Shown here one piece after another: positions 1 through 12,187 of a stretch of 64,000 nt of DNA. Below the pieces are notes generated by a model. That model saw only the letters and a program-made list of their open reading frames with translations. It was not told where the DNA came from and searched no databases. The translations under genes were made by a program, and so were the position numbers. The stretch comes from Paracoccus sediminicola (GTDB lineage: Bacteria > Pseudomonadota > Alphaproteobacteria > Rhodobacterales > Rhodobacteraceae): the NCBI RefSeq assembly GCF_027912835.1, contig NZ_CP115768.1, positions 1-64,000 of the forward strand, written 5' to 3'. Positions within the stretch are counted from its first letter, which is position 1. Every line of letters starts with the position of its first letter.

Positions 1-251
1 GGGAAGTCGCGTCGATCCGGTTCTGCCACCGGGCATAAGTAGATGCGATAGACGAGACCGTCCAACGGTCGAACACTGCAAGACCGAGAGGGCTGCCACC
101 CGCTCGTCACCGTCAGTGTGTCATTGTCCGGGGCTGGTCTGGCATGGGCATTCAGCCTGACGCCAGCCCGCCCGCGGTCCTCCATTGCTATGTGGGTCCG
201 CCTCGTCGCGCCAGCGGCGGGAAACGGGGACAAGACAACGAGACGACAAGA
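1..251. other. Region upstream of dnaA, no gene seen
   Basis: This is the leader of dnaA. An in-frame ATG at 144 would add 36 residues to DnaA, but that extension is rich in Pro, Arg and Gly and resembles no DnaA N-terminus. I found no cluster of TTATCCACA-type DnaA boxes and no AT-rich unwinding region, so I do not call an origin here. Confidence 0.5.
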
Positions 252-1607
252 ATGAAAGATCTATGGGATCGGGCCAGTGACAGTTTGCGTGACAGGGTTG
301 GCAGCAATAATCACACGGCGTGGATCGCGCCGCTCGAACTGACCTCGATCGATGCCGGCGAGGCCAGCATCGCGACGCCGACGCGCTTTATCTCGGACTG
401 GGTGCAGCGCCACTACGCCGAGGCAATCCGCGAAGCTCTGAGCCAGGCCGGCAGCCCCGTTTCGCGGTTGAAATTCAGCGTCACCGCAGCACGTAAGCCC
501 TCATCCTCCATTGCGGCGCGCCGCAAAACCGAGCGCCCTGCCGAGGCTCAGCGCGGCGCCGAGCACGAGATCTCTGCCCCGCTCGATTCGCGTTTCACCT
601 TCGAGAATTTCGTCGTCGGCAAACCGAACGAGCTGGCCCATGCTGCCGCCCGGCGCGTGGCCGAGGGCGGGCCTGTGACCTTCAACCCGCTGTTCCTTTA
701 TGGTGGTGTCGGTCTGGGCAAGACGCATCTGATGCATGCCATCGCGTCCGAGATCCGCAGCCGTCGCCCGGAATCGCGGGTGCTCTATCTGTCGGCGGAA
801 CAGTTCATGTATCGTTTCGTGCAGGCGCTGCGCGAGCGCACGATCATGGATTTCAAAGAGATGTTCCGCAATGTCGAGGTGCTGATGGTGGATGATGTCC
901 AGTTCATCGCCGGCAAGGAATCGACGCAGGAGGAATTCTTCCACACCTTCAACGCGCTCGTCGATCAGGGCAAGCAGATCGTGATTTCTGCCGACCGCGC
1001 GCCGGGCGAGATCAAGGGCATGGAAGACCGCATCAAGTCGCGGCTGCAATGCGGGCTTGTCGTCGATCTGCATCCGACCGACTACGAGTTGCGCCTTGGC
1101 ATTCTGCAATCCAAGGCCGATGCGTTCCGCGCCCAGTATTCGGGTCTTCAGATCGCGCCGGGTGTGCTGGAATTCCTTGCTCATCGCATCACCTCGAATG
1201 TGCGGGTGCTCGAAGGCGCGTTGCAGCGGCTCTTTGCCTTCGCCTCGCTTGTCGGGCGCGAGATCGACATGGAGCTGACCCAGGACTGCCTGACCGATAT
1301 TCTGCGCGCATCGGACCGCAAGCTGTCCATCGAAGACATCCAGCGCAAGGTCGCCGAGCATTACAATATCAAGCTCTCGGATCTTGTCGGGCAGAAGCGC
1401 GTGCGCACCATCGCGCGGCCGCGTCAGGTGGCGATGTATCTGGCCAAGCAGATGACAACGCGCAGCCTTCCCGAGATCGGACGGCGCTTTGGCGGCCGCG
1501 ATCACACCACCATCATGCATGGGGTGCGCAAGATCGAGGAACTCTGTGGCGAGGATCACGGTCTGGCCGAGGATGTTCAGCTTCTGCGCCGCGCCCTTGA
1601 GGCTTGA
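252..1607 (+). CDS. dnaA: Chromosomal replication initiator protein DnaA
   Basis: AAA+ ATPase that binds DnaA boxes and opens the origin. The ATG at 252 (MKDLWDRASDSL) gives 451 aa, the usual alphaproteobacterial length, and begins domain I; the upstream in-frame ATG at 144 is rejected. The Walker A motif GGVGLGKTH lies near residue 150 and Walker B LMVDDVQF near 211. The C-terminal domain IV carries the DnaA-box signature GGRDHTTIMHGVRKI near residue 415. dnaN follows 88 nt downstream on the same strand, the classical dnaA-dnaN order. All key motifs are intact. Confidence 0.98.
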   Translation: MKDLWDRASDSLRDRVGSNNHTAWIAPLELTSIDAGEASIATPTRFISDWVQRHYAEAIREALSQAGSPVSRLKFSVTAARKPSSSIAARRKTERPAEAQRGAEHEISAPLDSRFTFENFVVGKPNELAHAAARRVAEGGPVTFNPLFLYGGVGLGKTHLMHAIASEIRSRRPESRVLYLSAEQFMYRFVQALRERTIMDFKEMFRNVEVLMVDDVQFIAGKESTQEEFFHTFNALVDQGKQIVISADRAPGEIKGMEDRIKSRLQCGLVVDLHPTDYELRLGILQSKADAFRAQYSGLQIAPGVLEFLAHRITSNVRVLEGALQRLFAFASLVGREIDMELTQDCLTDILRASDRKLSIEDIQRKVAEHYNIKLSDLVGQKRVRTIARPRQVAMYLAKQMTTRSLPEIGRRFGGRDHTTIMHGVRKIEELCGEDHGLAEDVQLLRRALEA

Positions 1608-1695
1608 TTCCGGACGCGTTTCCATCGACATTCCACGGACCGGCCACCACGCCGGATGAGGCGTGCAATCCGGCGCGCGAGACAGGGGACAGGAT

Positions 1696-2814
1696 ATGAA
1701 ATTCTCGATCGAACGGGCCGATCTGGTCAAAGCCGTGGCGCAGGCGCAATCCGTGGTCGAACGCCGCCACACCATCCCGATCCTCGCCAATGTTCAGATT
1801 GAGGCAACGCCCGATGGGGTTAGCTTCCGCGCCACCGATCTCGACACCGAAGTTGTCGACCGCGCCCCGGCCCATGTCGAGCGACCCGGAGCGACGACCG
1901 TTTCGGCGCAGATGCTGAACGAGATTTCGCGCAAGCTGCCCGATGGCTCGCTTGTCAGCATTGCCGTGGACAGCGCGAATGAGCGGCTGACCGTGCAGGC
2001 GGGCCGTTCGAATTTCAGCCTTGCCACGCTGCCGACCGAGGACTTCCCGGTGATGGCAAGCTCTGAATACAGCGCCAATTTTGCCGCCCCCGCTTCGATG
2101 CTGCGCCGGCTTTTCGACAAGTCGAAATTCGCCATTTCGAATGAAGAGACCCGCTATTACCTGAACGGCGTCTATATGCATGTGACCGACTCGGAAGAAG
2201 GCAAGGTGCTGCGCTGCGTGGCGACCGATGGCCACCGCCTGGCCCGGATCGACGCGCCACTGCCCGAGGGGGCAGAGGATATGCCGGGCGTGATCGTGCC
2301 GAAGAAAACCGTGGCAGAGCTGCGCAAGCTTCTGGAAGACGATGAGGCGCAGATCGCCGTCTCTGTCAGCGAGACCAAGGTCCGCTTCGCCACGCCGAAC
2401 ATTACCCTCACCTCGAAGGTCATCGACGGCACCTTCCCTGACTATACACGCGTGATCCCGATGGGGAATGCCCGCAAGATGGAGGTCGATGCGAGCGACT
2501 TCGCCCGCGCGGTGGATCGCGTGGCGACGGTCAGCAGCGAACGTTCGCGCGCCGTCAAGCTGGCGCTCGACATGGATCGGGTGGTGCTGTCGGTCAACGC
2601 GCCCGATTCCGGCACCGCGGATGAAGAACTCGCCGTGGCCTATGGCGACGAGGCTTTGGAGATCGGGTTCAACGCCAAATATCTTCAGGAAATCGCGGCC
2701 CAGATCGACCGCGAGAATGCGGTCTTCATGTTCAACGGCTCTGGCGATGCGGCGCTGATCCGTGAGGGCACCGACCCTTCGGCCGTCTATGTCGTCATGC
2801 CGATGCGCGTGTGA
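1696..2814 (+). CDS. dnaN: DNA polymerase III beta subunit (sliding clamp)
   Basis: Processivity clamp of the replicative polymerase. The start at 1696 (MKFSIERADLVKAV) follows a purine-rich GGGGACAGG stretch and gives 372 aa, normal for the family. The protein shows the three repeated clamp domains, with the typical KRTIPIL-like element (RRHTIPILANV) near residue 25 and the C-terminal YVVMPMRV tail. The stop codon overlaps the recF GTG start (GTGA, 2811-2814), which implies translational coupling. Confidence 0.98.
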   Translation: MKFSIERADLVKAVAQAQSVVERRHTIPILANVQIEATPDGVSFRATDLDTEVVDRAPAHVERPGATTVSAQMLNEISRKLPDGSLVSIAVDSANERLTVQAGRSNFSLATLPTEDFPVMASSEYSANFAAPASMLRRLFDKSKFAISNEETRYYLNGVYMHVTDSEEGKVLRCVATDGHRLARIDAPLPEGAEDMPGVIVPKKTVAELRKLLEDDEAQIAVSVSETKVRFATPNITLTSKVIDGTFPDYTRVIPMGNARKMEVDASDFARAVDRVATVSSERSRAVKLALDMDRVVLSVNAPDSGTADEELAVAYGDEALEIGFNAKYLQEIAAQIDRENAVFMFNGSGDAALIREGTDPSAVYVVMPMRV

Positions 2815-3884
2815 CGCTTCACCGCCTGACACTTGCCCAATTCCGATCCTGGCCGCGCCTCGAACTTGATCTCGATGCGCGGCCAGTGGCGCTTTACGGG
2901 CCGAATGGCTCGGGCAAGACCAATGTGCTGGAAGCGGTGTCGATGCTGTCGCCGGGTCGGGGCATGCGCGGCGCAGCCCCCGGCGATCAGGCGCGGCAGG
3001 GGGTCGGCGCGGGCTGGCGGATCCGGGCGCGGATCGGCGAGCATCAGGTCGAGACCACCGCGCTTCCCGGTGCCCGGCGCGAAGTCGTTCTGGATGATAA
3101 ACCCTCCCCGCAGGTGACGCTTGGCAAGCTGATGCGGGTGATCTGGCTGACACCTGCGATGGATCGCGTCTGGACCGAGGCTCCCGAAGGACGCCGGCGC
3201 TTTCTCGACCGCATCACGCTGAGCTTTCATCCCGATCACGCCGAGGCGACGCTGGCCTATGACAAGGCAATGCGCGAGCGGAACCGGCTATTGCGCGAGC
3301 AGATCACCGATCCCGGTTGGTATCGCGCGCTGGAGACGCAGATGGGCGAGGCAGGCGGGCGCATCACCCGCAACAGGCTGGCCGCAATCGACGCGATCAT
3401 GGCGGCGCAGGATGACGGAATCGGCTTTCCCGCCGCGCGTCTGCGGCTTTTGCCGGGCGAGGGCTTCTCCGATGATCCGAATGGCGCAGACATCGCAGGG
3501 CGGTTGGAGGCGATGCGCCCGCGCGATATCGCCGCAGGGCGCAGCCTGACCGGGCCGCATCGCGCCGATCTCGGCGCAAGCTGGGGTGCGGAGGATATGC
3601 CCGCCGCGCTATCCTCGACAGGCGAACAGAAAGCTTTGCTGCTGTCGCTGATCCTCGCCAATGCCCGCGCGCTGACCGATCAGCCGGTGGTGCTGCTGCT
3701 TGACGAGGTGGCGGCGCATCTCGATGCAGGACGCCGCGCAGCACTTTACGATCAGGTCACATCGCTCGGTGCGCAGAGCCTGCTGACCGGAACCGGGGCA
3801 GAGTTGTTCGCCGATCTGGGCGACCGCGCCCGTCGCTTGTCGGTCCGGCGCGAGGCCGGTGCGTCCAAGGCCGAAGACGTCTGA
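2811..3884 (+). CDS. recF: DNA replication and repair protein RecF
   Basis: SMC-like ATPase that helps load RecA at single-strand gaps. The GTG start at 2811 overlaps the dnaN stop. Walker A GPNGSGKTNVLEAV is near residue 30, the ABC-type signature LSSTGEQKALLLSLIL near 267 and Walker B VVLLLDEVAAHLD near 293. At 357 aa it has the normal length. It ends one base from the stop of a convergent phospholipase D-like gene, so this operon ends here and gyrB does not follow directly, unlike the textbook dnaA-dnaN-recF-gyrB string. Confidence 0.97.
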   Translation: MTLHRLTLAQFRSWPRLELDLDARPVALYGPNGSGKTNVLEAVSMLSPGRGMRGAAPGDQARQGVGAGWRIRARIGEHQVETTALPGARREVVLDDKPSPQVTLGKLMRVIWLTPAMDRVWTEAPEGRRRFLDRITLSFHPDHAEATLAYDKAMRERNRLLREQITDPGWYRALETQMGEAGGRITRNRLAAIDAIMAAQDDGIGFPAARLRLLPGEGFSDDPNGADIAGRLEAMRPRDIAAGRSLTGPHRADLGASWGAEDMPAALSSTGEQKALLLSLILANARALTDQPVVLLLDEVAAHLDAGRRAALYDQVTSLGAQSLLTGTGAELFADLGDRARRLSVRREAGASKAEDV

Positions 3885-3885
3885 T

Positions 3886-5448
3886 CTAAAGCAGCCACTC
3901 GATCGGCAGCACGTTCAGCACATAGACCGCAACCCGGTCCAGCAGACCCAGACCCGGCTCGCTTTCGAGCAGACGCGCGCCGCCATCCTGCCGCGGCTCG
4001 CGCCACACCATCTTGTCGTTCTCGGTCAGCATCGGCTGATAGCTGCGACCCCCCAGCCGGTCGGTCATCGCCTCGGCCCCGGTCTGCGCCATGCCGGGGC
4101 TGTCGATCAGGAACCCCATCTCGCAATTCAGCAAAGCAGAGCGTGGGTCGAAGTTGAACGACCCGATAAACAGCCGCGCATCATCCACCGAAAATGTCTT
4201 GGCATGAAGCGACGCACCGGACGAACCGATCGGACCCAGCTCGGCCTTGCCGGTCAGCGCACCCTCGCGAGGTTTCAACTCGAACAGCTCGACACCGGCT
4301 TCCAGCAACTCGCGCCGGTATTTGACATAGCCTGCGTGAACCATCGGCACATCGGTCGCCCGCCAGGAGTTTGTCAGGATGCGAACTTTGGTACCGGCGC
4401 CGGCGAGATCCGCGAAGAAACGGCTGCCCTCCTTTCCCGGCACGAAATAGGCCGAGATCAGGTCGAGATTTCGGTCCACATTGCCCAGAATATCGCTGAG
4501 CCGGGTGATCATCAGCTCGCCGCGTTCGACCTCGCCAATGCCTTTTGCGGGATCGTCGGCCACGACATCGACCTCGGTCCATTCCATCTGCGGCGCTTCG
4601 CCCCCGGCCATTCGTTCCGCCGGGGTGCGCGCGGTCTCGGCAAAGGCGCGACCGGCTTCCGAGCTGCGCGCTTCGCTCACCGCCTTGTCGAAGGCGGCCA
4701 TGTCCCCGGGTCCCGGCACGACCCTGTCAAGCGCCACCACCGGCGCGCTGTTCCAGTATTCGTCAAAGATCGCCGCAGTGTCCGGCACGACCTGTCCGAC
4801 CCCGAGCACATCGAGGTCGAGATAGGCCGGCGCATCGCCCACGGCGAAATATTCATTGCCGATATTGCGCCCACCGACGATGGCCGCCGCCCCGTCGACG
4901 ATGAAGGCCTTGTTGTGCATCCTTCGGTTCATGCGCAGCGGATGCAGGGCGAAGCCTGCCAGCTTCGGGCGGCGGATCGGAGAGGCGTTGAACAGCCTCA
5001 CCGAAAAATTCGGCAGGCCGTTCAGCGCCGCCAGCATCGGGTCCCAGCCCTCGATGCCATTATCGTCCAGCAAAAGCCGCACCCGGACCCCGCGCTCGGC
5101 GGCATCGCGCAGCGCGCTCATCAGCATCATGCCGGATTCGTCCTGGTGCCAGATATAATACATCACATCCAGCGAGCGCTCGGCCCCGTTGGCCAGCGCA
5201 ATCCTGCTTTGAAGCGCCTGTGTCCCATCGGCCAGCGGGACCACGCCGCTTTGCCCCGGATGGTCGGCCGTCGCTTCCTGTGCGCGGGGGCCGAAAGTTG
5301 TCTCGGGATCGAAAGGAGTCGCGGTTTCTTTCGCCTCATCGGCGCGGGTGGGCATCGGAAAAACCAGACGTCCCAAAAGCCAGAATACGGCGATGATGAG
5401 AACGATCCAGAATATGAGCAATAACCAACGCATGACGACCTCTGACAA
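3886..5448 (-). CDS. Phospholipase D-like / cardiolipin synthase family protein
   Basis: 520 aa with an N-terminal transmembrane helix (RWLLLIFWIVLIIAVFWLLG) and two HKD catalytic motifs: HNKAFIVDG followed by GGRN near residue 178, and HAKTFSVDD followed by GSFNFDPRS near 415. Two HKD motifs on one chain identify the PLD superfamily. The layout (membrane anchor, GSFNLDPRS-like element) resembles ClsC/YmdC-type cardiolipin synthases more than secreted PLDs. An alternative start at 5433 would begin at MRWLLL. The gene lies between recF and gyrB on the opposite strand. Substrate not shown by sequence. Confidence 0.85.
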   Translation of the reverse strand: MSEVVMRWLLLIFWIVLIIAVFWLLGRLVFPMPTRADEAKETATPFDPETTFGPRAQEATADHPGQSGVVPLADGTQALQSRIALANGAERSLDVMYYIWHQDESGMMLMSALRDAAERGVRVRLLLDDNGIEGWDPMLAALNGLPNFSVRLFNASPIRRPKLAGFALHPLRMNRRMHNKAFIVDGAAAIVGGRNIGNEYFAVGDAPAYLDLDVLGVGQVVPDTAAIFDEYWNSAPVVALDRVVPGPGDMAAFDKAVSEARSSEAGRAFAETARTPAERMAGGEAPQMEWTEVDVVADDPAKGIGEVERGELMITRLSDILGNVDRNLDLISAYFVPGKEGSRFFADLAGAGTKVRILTNSWRATDVPMVHAGYVKYRRELLEAGVELFELKPREGALTGKAELGPIGSSGASLHAKTFSVDDARLFIGSFNFDPRSALLNCEMGFLIDSPGMAQTGAEAMTDRLGGRSYQPMLTENDKMVWREPRQDGGARLLESEPGLGLLDRVAVYVLNVLPIEWLL

Positions 5449-5582
5449 AATACGATCAAGCCTGTCTGGAACGCTATGGACCCACGTTGCAACAGGTCGT
5501 GCGACGCCGCCGGAAAACCACGAAATACTGTGTCTTTGCCGTGACTTTGCCGCCGCGAAAGACTATATCTTGGGCAGAATAA

Positions 5583-8033
<2,451 letters not shown>

Positions 8034-8073
8034 CCCGCGGATTGCGGATTGGTTAAGTCTGACAACATTGTGT

Positions 8074-8103
8074 CAATCCTGCCGCAGTTTGAGGGCAGGA
8101 TTG
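8074..8103. promoter_or_regulatory. Perfect 10-bp inverted repeat between gyrB and omp gene
   Basis: CAATCCTGCC (8074-8083) and its exact complement GGCAGGATTG (8094-8103) flank a 10-nt spacer. No T-tract follows, so it is not a standard intrinsic terminator. It could be a gyrB 3' hairpin or an operator dyad for the outer-membrane gene that starts 110 nt downstream. Confidence 0.6.
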
Positions 8104-8212
8104 GCACAGAAGCCACGCCTGTCCGTTAGACAGATTGCCGTGAAAACGGTCACGCCATATCGTGTCAGAAGATATTCACCGAGAGTTCGGCTCTCTGTCC
8201 GTGGAGTTATTC

Positions 8213-8950
8213 ATGAAAAGAACCCAGTTCGCCCTGTCCGCTCTGACCGCCAGCTTCGCGGCGTCGGCGGCGCTCGCGGGCGGTTACATCGCCCCCCTCG
8301 TCGAAACCGAAGTCACGCCGGTCGTCGTCAGTGAGCCGCTCAGCTGGCAGGGCGCCTATGTCGGTGGCACGCTTGGCTATGGGTTCGCCGGCGATGATGA
8401 GGTCGGCATCGGGCAAGGGCAGGATTTCGTCTATACGACGCCTGATACGCTCGAACTCAGCGGCGCAGCCTATGGGTGGCGGCTCGGTTATCGGATGCAG
8501 CGGACCGGAGCCGCGCGCGACTGGGTCTTCGCGGGGGAGCTTGGCTATGAAGCCGGCGGTATCAGCGACGAGTTCGATACCGCAGGTTATGAAGCGTCGA
8601 ACGAGATTAGCAATGTCCTGTCGCTGCGGCTTAAATCCGGTGTGCTGAACCAGGCAAAGAACACCTGGTTCTATGGGATTGCCGGGATCAGCCAGGCTGA
8701 TTTCGACTATCAGATCAGTGGCACGAACGGCGCGGCGGGCGCAGTCGATATCGACGAAAGCGGCAAGTCCGCGACCGGTTATATTCTCGGGCTCGGCATC
8801 GAGCGCAAGCTTTCGGCGGACTGGTCCGTGACGGGCGAGTGGGAATACCACAATTACGGCAAAGAGCATCTCGAGGACGTGAACGGCAAATCGACCGAGG
8901 CGACGCCAGACTGGCAACAGCTCAAGCTGGGTCTGAACTATCAGTTCTGA
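8213..8950 (+). CDS. Outer-membrane beta-barrel protein (Omp25/porin-like)
   Basis: 245 aa from the ATG at 8213, which has GGAG 6 nt upstream; the in-frame ATG at 8162 lacks such a site and would bury the signal peptide. The N-terminus MKRTQFALSALTASFAASAALA is a signal peptide cleaved before GGYIAP. The mature part has WQGAYVGGTLGYGF, the repeated aromatic-glycine pattern of small 8-strand barrels, and it ends in LGLNYQF with a C-terminal Phe as expected for BAM substrates. Likely a surface or porin-like protein of the envelope; its ligand is unknown. A strong intrinsic terminator follows. Confidence 0.85.
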   Translation: MKRTQFALSALTASFAASAALAGGYIAPLVETEVTPVVVSEPLSWQGAYVGGTLGYGFAGDDEVGIGQGQDFVYTTPDTLELSGAAYGWRLGYRMQRTGAARDWVFAGELGYEAGGISDEFDTAGYEASNEISNVLSLRLKSGVLNQAKNTWFYGIAGISQADFDYQISGTNGAAGAVDIDESGKSATGYILGLGIERKLSADWSVTGEWEYHNYGKEHLEDVNGKSTEATPDWQQLKLGLNYQF

Positions 8951-8976
8951 GCGGCCGTCCCTGATGCCCGATCATG

Positions 8977-9003
8977 GCCGCGCTCATTCGGGCGCGGCTT
9001 TTT
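8977..9003 (+). terminator. Intrinsic terminator after the omp gene
   Basis: GCCGCGC (8977-8983) pairs with GCGCGGC (8992-8998) across an 8-nt loop and is followed by TTTTTC. Confidence 0.85.
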
Positions 9004-9060
9004 CTTCCGCGCCAGCCTGACAGGAGATCCGCAGAGCGTCGCGCCACTGGTCGCCGCGCC

Positions 9061-9990
9061 TCAGGATCGTGGTGCGGCCTGCTTTGCATCGGCGTCTTGG
9101 GGTCGCGAGGGCGGGGTCTGCACCACTGGCAGCCGCGCCATTTGCACCATCAGGATGCCCGCCGCCACGATACATGCCCCGATCACATCAATCAGGCCAA
9201 AGCGTTCGCCCAGGAAAATCGCGGCGATGGTCACGCCGAAGATCGGAGACAGAAAGTGAAAGGTTGCCGCCCGGACCGCGCCGATGCGGTTCACCAGCAG
9301 GAACCAGATGAACGTCGCGGCCAGCCCCGGCGCGGCAACGGTATAGAGAAACGCGAATAGCAGCGTCCAGCTCCATGCGATCTCGCGGCCCCATTCCATC
9401 ACAACTGCGGGAACCGCCAGCGCCACCGCGCCCACCGCCATTTGCAGCCCGACAATCATCAGCATGTTGCGGCTGCCGCTCGTGCCGCGCACCACCAGCG
9501 TCGCCACGGTCAGTGCCACAACGGCGATCAGGCACAGCGCCACGCCGAACGGGTCAAGTCCGTCTTGCAACCGCACACCCATGATCAGCACGACGCCGAT
9601 CACGCCGAGGATCAGCCCGGCCACCGCGATGGGGCGCAGCCGCTCACCCAGCCAGACCCAACCGAAGAATGCCACCAAGAGGGGCATCATCGACGCAATG
9701 ATCGCCGCAGCCGAGGCCTCGACCGTCTGCATGGCGATCCAGTTCAGCCCCAGATAAAGCGCATTCTGAGCAATGCCGAAGACGATCAGAACGCGCCATT
9801 CATTACGGCTGAGACGCCAGCTCTGACCCATGGCGCGGGCGATCAGGATGCCGATCACGGCAGACAGAGCGAAGCGGATAACCAGCGCCGTCAGCGGCGG
9901 CGCGGCGGTCACGATGACACGCGTCGAGGTGAAGGCCGACGCCCACATGAAGGCGAAGGCGAGCCCCATTAAGACGGATCTGATATCCAT
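9061..9990 (-). CDS. DMT superfamily (EamA) transporter
   Basis: 309 aa from MDIRSVLMGLAFAFMWASAF at 9990, with a purine-rich GCGGGGTCGGAA just upstream; the longer in-frame start at 10062 adds a hydrophilic stretch unlike the family and is rejected. Ten hydrophobic helices fall in two halves, each an EamA repeat. The second half has FIWFLLVNRIGAVRAATFHFLSP, typical of RhaT/YdcZ-like inner-membrane metabolite exporters. The C-terminus is polar. The substrate cannot be inferred. Confidence 0.88.
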   Translation of the reverse strand: MDIRSVLMGLAFAFMWASAFTSTRVIVTAAPPLTALVIRFALSAVIGILIARAMGQSWRLSRNEWRVLIVFGIAQNALYLGLNWIAMQTVEASAAAIIASMMPLLVAFFGWVWLGERLRPIAVAGLILGVIGVVLIMGVRLQDGLDPFGVALCLIAVVALTVATLVVRGTSGSRNMLMIVGLQMAVGAVALAVPAVVMEWGREIAWSWTLLFAFLYTVAAPGLAATFIWFLLVNRIGAVRAATFHFLSPIFGVTIAAIFLGERFGLIDVIGACIVAAGILMVQMARLPVVQTPPSRPQDADAKQAAPRS

Positions 9991-10060
9991 TTCCGACCCC
10001 GCTTCACTGACGCTGTGACCATAGGCGCGTGGCGGGGTATCCACCAGACCCCGCGGCTGC

Positions 10061-10090
10061 AAAAGAAAAAGGCCGCCTCGAAAGGCGGCC
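10061..10090 (-). terminator. Intrinsic terminator of the HU gene
   Basis: On the minus strand GGCCGCC pairs with GGCGGCC (plus positions 10084-10090 and 10071-10077) across a 6-nt loop, followed by a T-run (plus-strand AAAAGAAAAA, 10061-10070). It lies 23 nt past the HU stop codon. Confidence 0.88.
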
Positions 10091-10112
10091 TCAGGATCTC
10101 GTCCGATGCCGA

Positions 10113-10409
10113 TCAGGCGTTGACGCTGTCCTTGAGCGCCTTGGCGACGGTGACCTTGACCTGCTTGTCGGCCGGCTTGGTCATCATTTCCTGGGTCTGC
10201 GGGTTGCGGACCTGACGCTCGGGGCGGGCGCGGCAGGCAACCTTGCCGATGCCCGGAAGGGTCACGGCGCCGCCATTGGAAACTTCACGGGTTACCACAG
10301 CCGCAATCGCGTCCAGAGCGGCGGCGGCGGATTTCTTGTCGCTGCCCATCTCTTCGGCGAGCGTGGCGACGAATTGCGTCTTGGTCATCGGCTTGACGGC
10401 TTGAGCCAT
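10113..10409 (-). CDS. HU family DNA-binding protein
   Basis: 98 aa, the size of one HU/IHF subunit. It has the N-terminal helices (MTKTQFVATLAEEMGSDKK) and the DNA-binding arm containing the PGIGKVACRARPERQVRNPQTQ element, where the Pro of RNPQT is the DNA-intercalating residue. A nucleoid-organising protein, single gene with its own terminator. An alternative start is Met8. HU rather than IHF is favoured by ERQVRNPQTQ, but the subtype is not certain. Confidence 0.93.
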   Translation of the reverse strand: MAQAVKPMTKTQFVATLAEEMGSDKKSAAAALDAIAAVVTREVSNGGAVTLPGIGKVACRARPERQVRNPQTQEMMTKPADKQVKVTVAKALKDSVNA

Positions 10410-10596
10410 TTATCTGTCTCCTCGTTGCCCCAATCTGGGGAAGTCCATGACCGCTTTCATGCGGCATGGAACTGCTACACTAGGTTTTTCAGGATAATTC
10501 AACTGTTTTTCTAAGCTTGCGCCGCGCAATCCGGCAGAAACGGCCCATTCTGACGCGAATTCGAGGATGACGCAGCGTCAATTGGCTGCCTTGCGC

Positions 10597-12075
10597 TCAG
10601 AGGAACGCGGTTTCGGCGAAAGATCGCAGCTTGCGAGAGTGGATCCGCTCCAGCGGCATATCGCGCAGCTTTTCCATCGCGCGCACCCCGATGAGCAAAT
10701 GGTTGGCAACTTGTGTGCGATAGAAGTCGGTGGCCATGCCTGGCAGTTTCAGCTCGCCATGCAGAGGCTTGTCCGACACGCAGAGCAGTGTGCCATAGGG
10801 GACGCGGAAGCGAAAACCGTTCGCCGCGATGGTGGCGCTTTCCATATCCAGCCCGATGGCGCGGGAAAGTGACAACCTGTGGATCGGGCCCGACTGATCG
10901 CGAAGCTCCCAGTTACGGTTGTCGATCGTGGCCACCGTGCCGGTGCGCATGATCCGCTTCAGCTCATAGCCGTCCAGCTTCGTGACCTCGGCGACGGCTT
11001 CCTGCAATGCGACCTGAACCTCGGCCAGCGCCGGGATCGGCACCCAGACGGGCAGGTCGTCGTTCAAAACATTATCCTCGCGAAGATAGGCATGGGCGAG
11101 CACGAAATCCCCGAGGCTCTGTGAATTGCGCAGCCCCGCACAATGCCCGACCATCAGCCAGGTATGCGGTCGCAGCACCGCGATATGGTCGGTCGCGGTC
11201 TTGGCGTTGGACGGGCCGACGCCGATATTGACCAGCGTGATGCCCTGATTGCCGGCGCGCTTGAGGTGATAGCTCGGCATTTGCGGCATTTTCGCCAGCG
11301 GGATCAGCTCTCCATCGGATCGGCCGATGATCTGGTTCCCCGGCGCGACGAACTCGGTATAGCCCGAAGCCGGATCGTCCAGAACGCTGCGCGCAAAGGC
11401 CTCGAACTCGTCCACATAGAACTGATAATTGGTAAACAGGACGAAGTTCTGGAAATGCGCCGGATCGGTCGCGGTGTAATGGGCCAGCCGGGCGAGCGAA
11501 TAATCCACGCGCTGCGCGGTAAAAGGCGCGAGATCCTGCGAGCCGTCGGCGTAAGGCTCGGCCACACCGTTTACGATGTCGTCATTCACCGTATTCAGAT
11601 CTGGCACGTCGAACACATCGCGGAGGCTGAAATTCAGCACCCCCTCCTGCGGGACGTTCAAATCCGTTCGCGTGGCAACGGCGAAATGCACCGGCATCGG
11701 CGTGTCGCTATAGCCCACGGCGATGGGCGTATCGTGGTTCTTCATCAGCAGACCAAGCTGCTCTTCGAGGTAATTCGCGAAAAGCTCTGGTCGCGTGATC
11801 GTCGCCGAATAGCTGCCGGGCATGGTGACATGGCCGAAGGAAAGCCGCGAATCCGTCTTGCTGTGGCTGGTCGTGGTCAGTCGAACCTCGGGGTAAAACG
11901 CCCGATAGCGGGCCTTTGGCCGCTCGCCGCCCAGACAGGCCACGAAGCGTTCGGTCAGAAAGCCTGAGGCCCGGTCATACAGCTCGGCGAGCCGTTGCAC
12001 CGCAGCTTTCGGATCACTGAAATAATCCCGCTCGACCGCATCCGGCGTCTCGAGGGGCAGAAAATCGTCGTTCAT
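10597..12075 (-). CDS. amn: AMP nucleosidase
   Basis: 492 aa, close to the E. coli Amn length. It hydrolyses AMP to adenine and ribose 5-phosphate, a purine salvage and pool-control step. The N-terminal regulatory domain ([28 protein letters not shown]) is followed by the nucleoside phosphorylase-like catalytic domain with the nucleobase-pocket region ([35 protein letters not shown]) and the [15 protein letters not shown] motif near the C-terminus. It lies divergent to the LLM oxidoreductase gene with 112 nt between starts. Confidence 0.95.
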   Translation of the reverse strand: MNDDFLPLETPDAVERDYFSDPKAAVQRLAELYDRASGFLTERFVACLGGERPKARYRAFYPEVRLTTTSHSKTDSRLSFGHVTMPGSYSATITRPELFANYLEEQLGLLMKNHDTPIAVGYSDTPMPVHFAVATRTDLNVPQEGVLNFSLRDVFDVPDLNTVNDDIVNGVAEPYADGSQDLAPFTAQRVDYSLARLAHYTATDPAHFQNFVLFTNYQFYVDEFEAFARSVLDDPASGYTEFVAPGNQIIGRSDGELIPLAKMPQMPSYHLKRAGNQGITLVNIGVGPSNAKTATDHIAVLRPHTWLMVGHCAGLRNSQSLGDFVLAHAYLREDNVLNDDLPVWVPIPALAEVQVALQEAVAEVTKLDGYELKRIMRTGTVATIDNRNWELRDQSGPIHRLSLSRAIGLDMESATIAANGFRFRVPYGTLLCVSDKPLHGELKLPGMATDFYRTQVANHLLIGVRAMEKLRDMPLERIHSRKLRSFAETAFL

Positions 12076-12187
12076 CAGTTGCCTCGCGTTTCATCCGACA
12101 GTGCCAGCGCAAGGCGACACTGGCAAGACGGCGGGCGAGTACATAGATCAGGATCACGCCCGAACGATCTTACGAAAGCCGGTCTCC

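Noticed and set aside
1..251. Chromosomal origin upstream of dnaA
   Set aside because: No DnaA-box cluster or AT-rich unwinding element seen, and alphaproteobacterial origins are often not beside dnaA.
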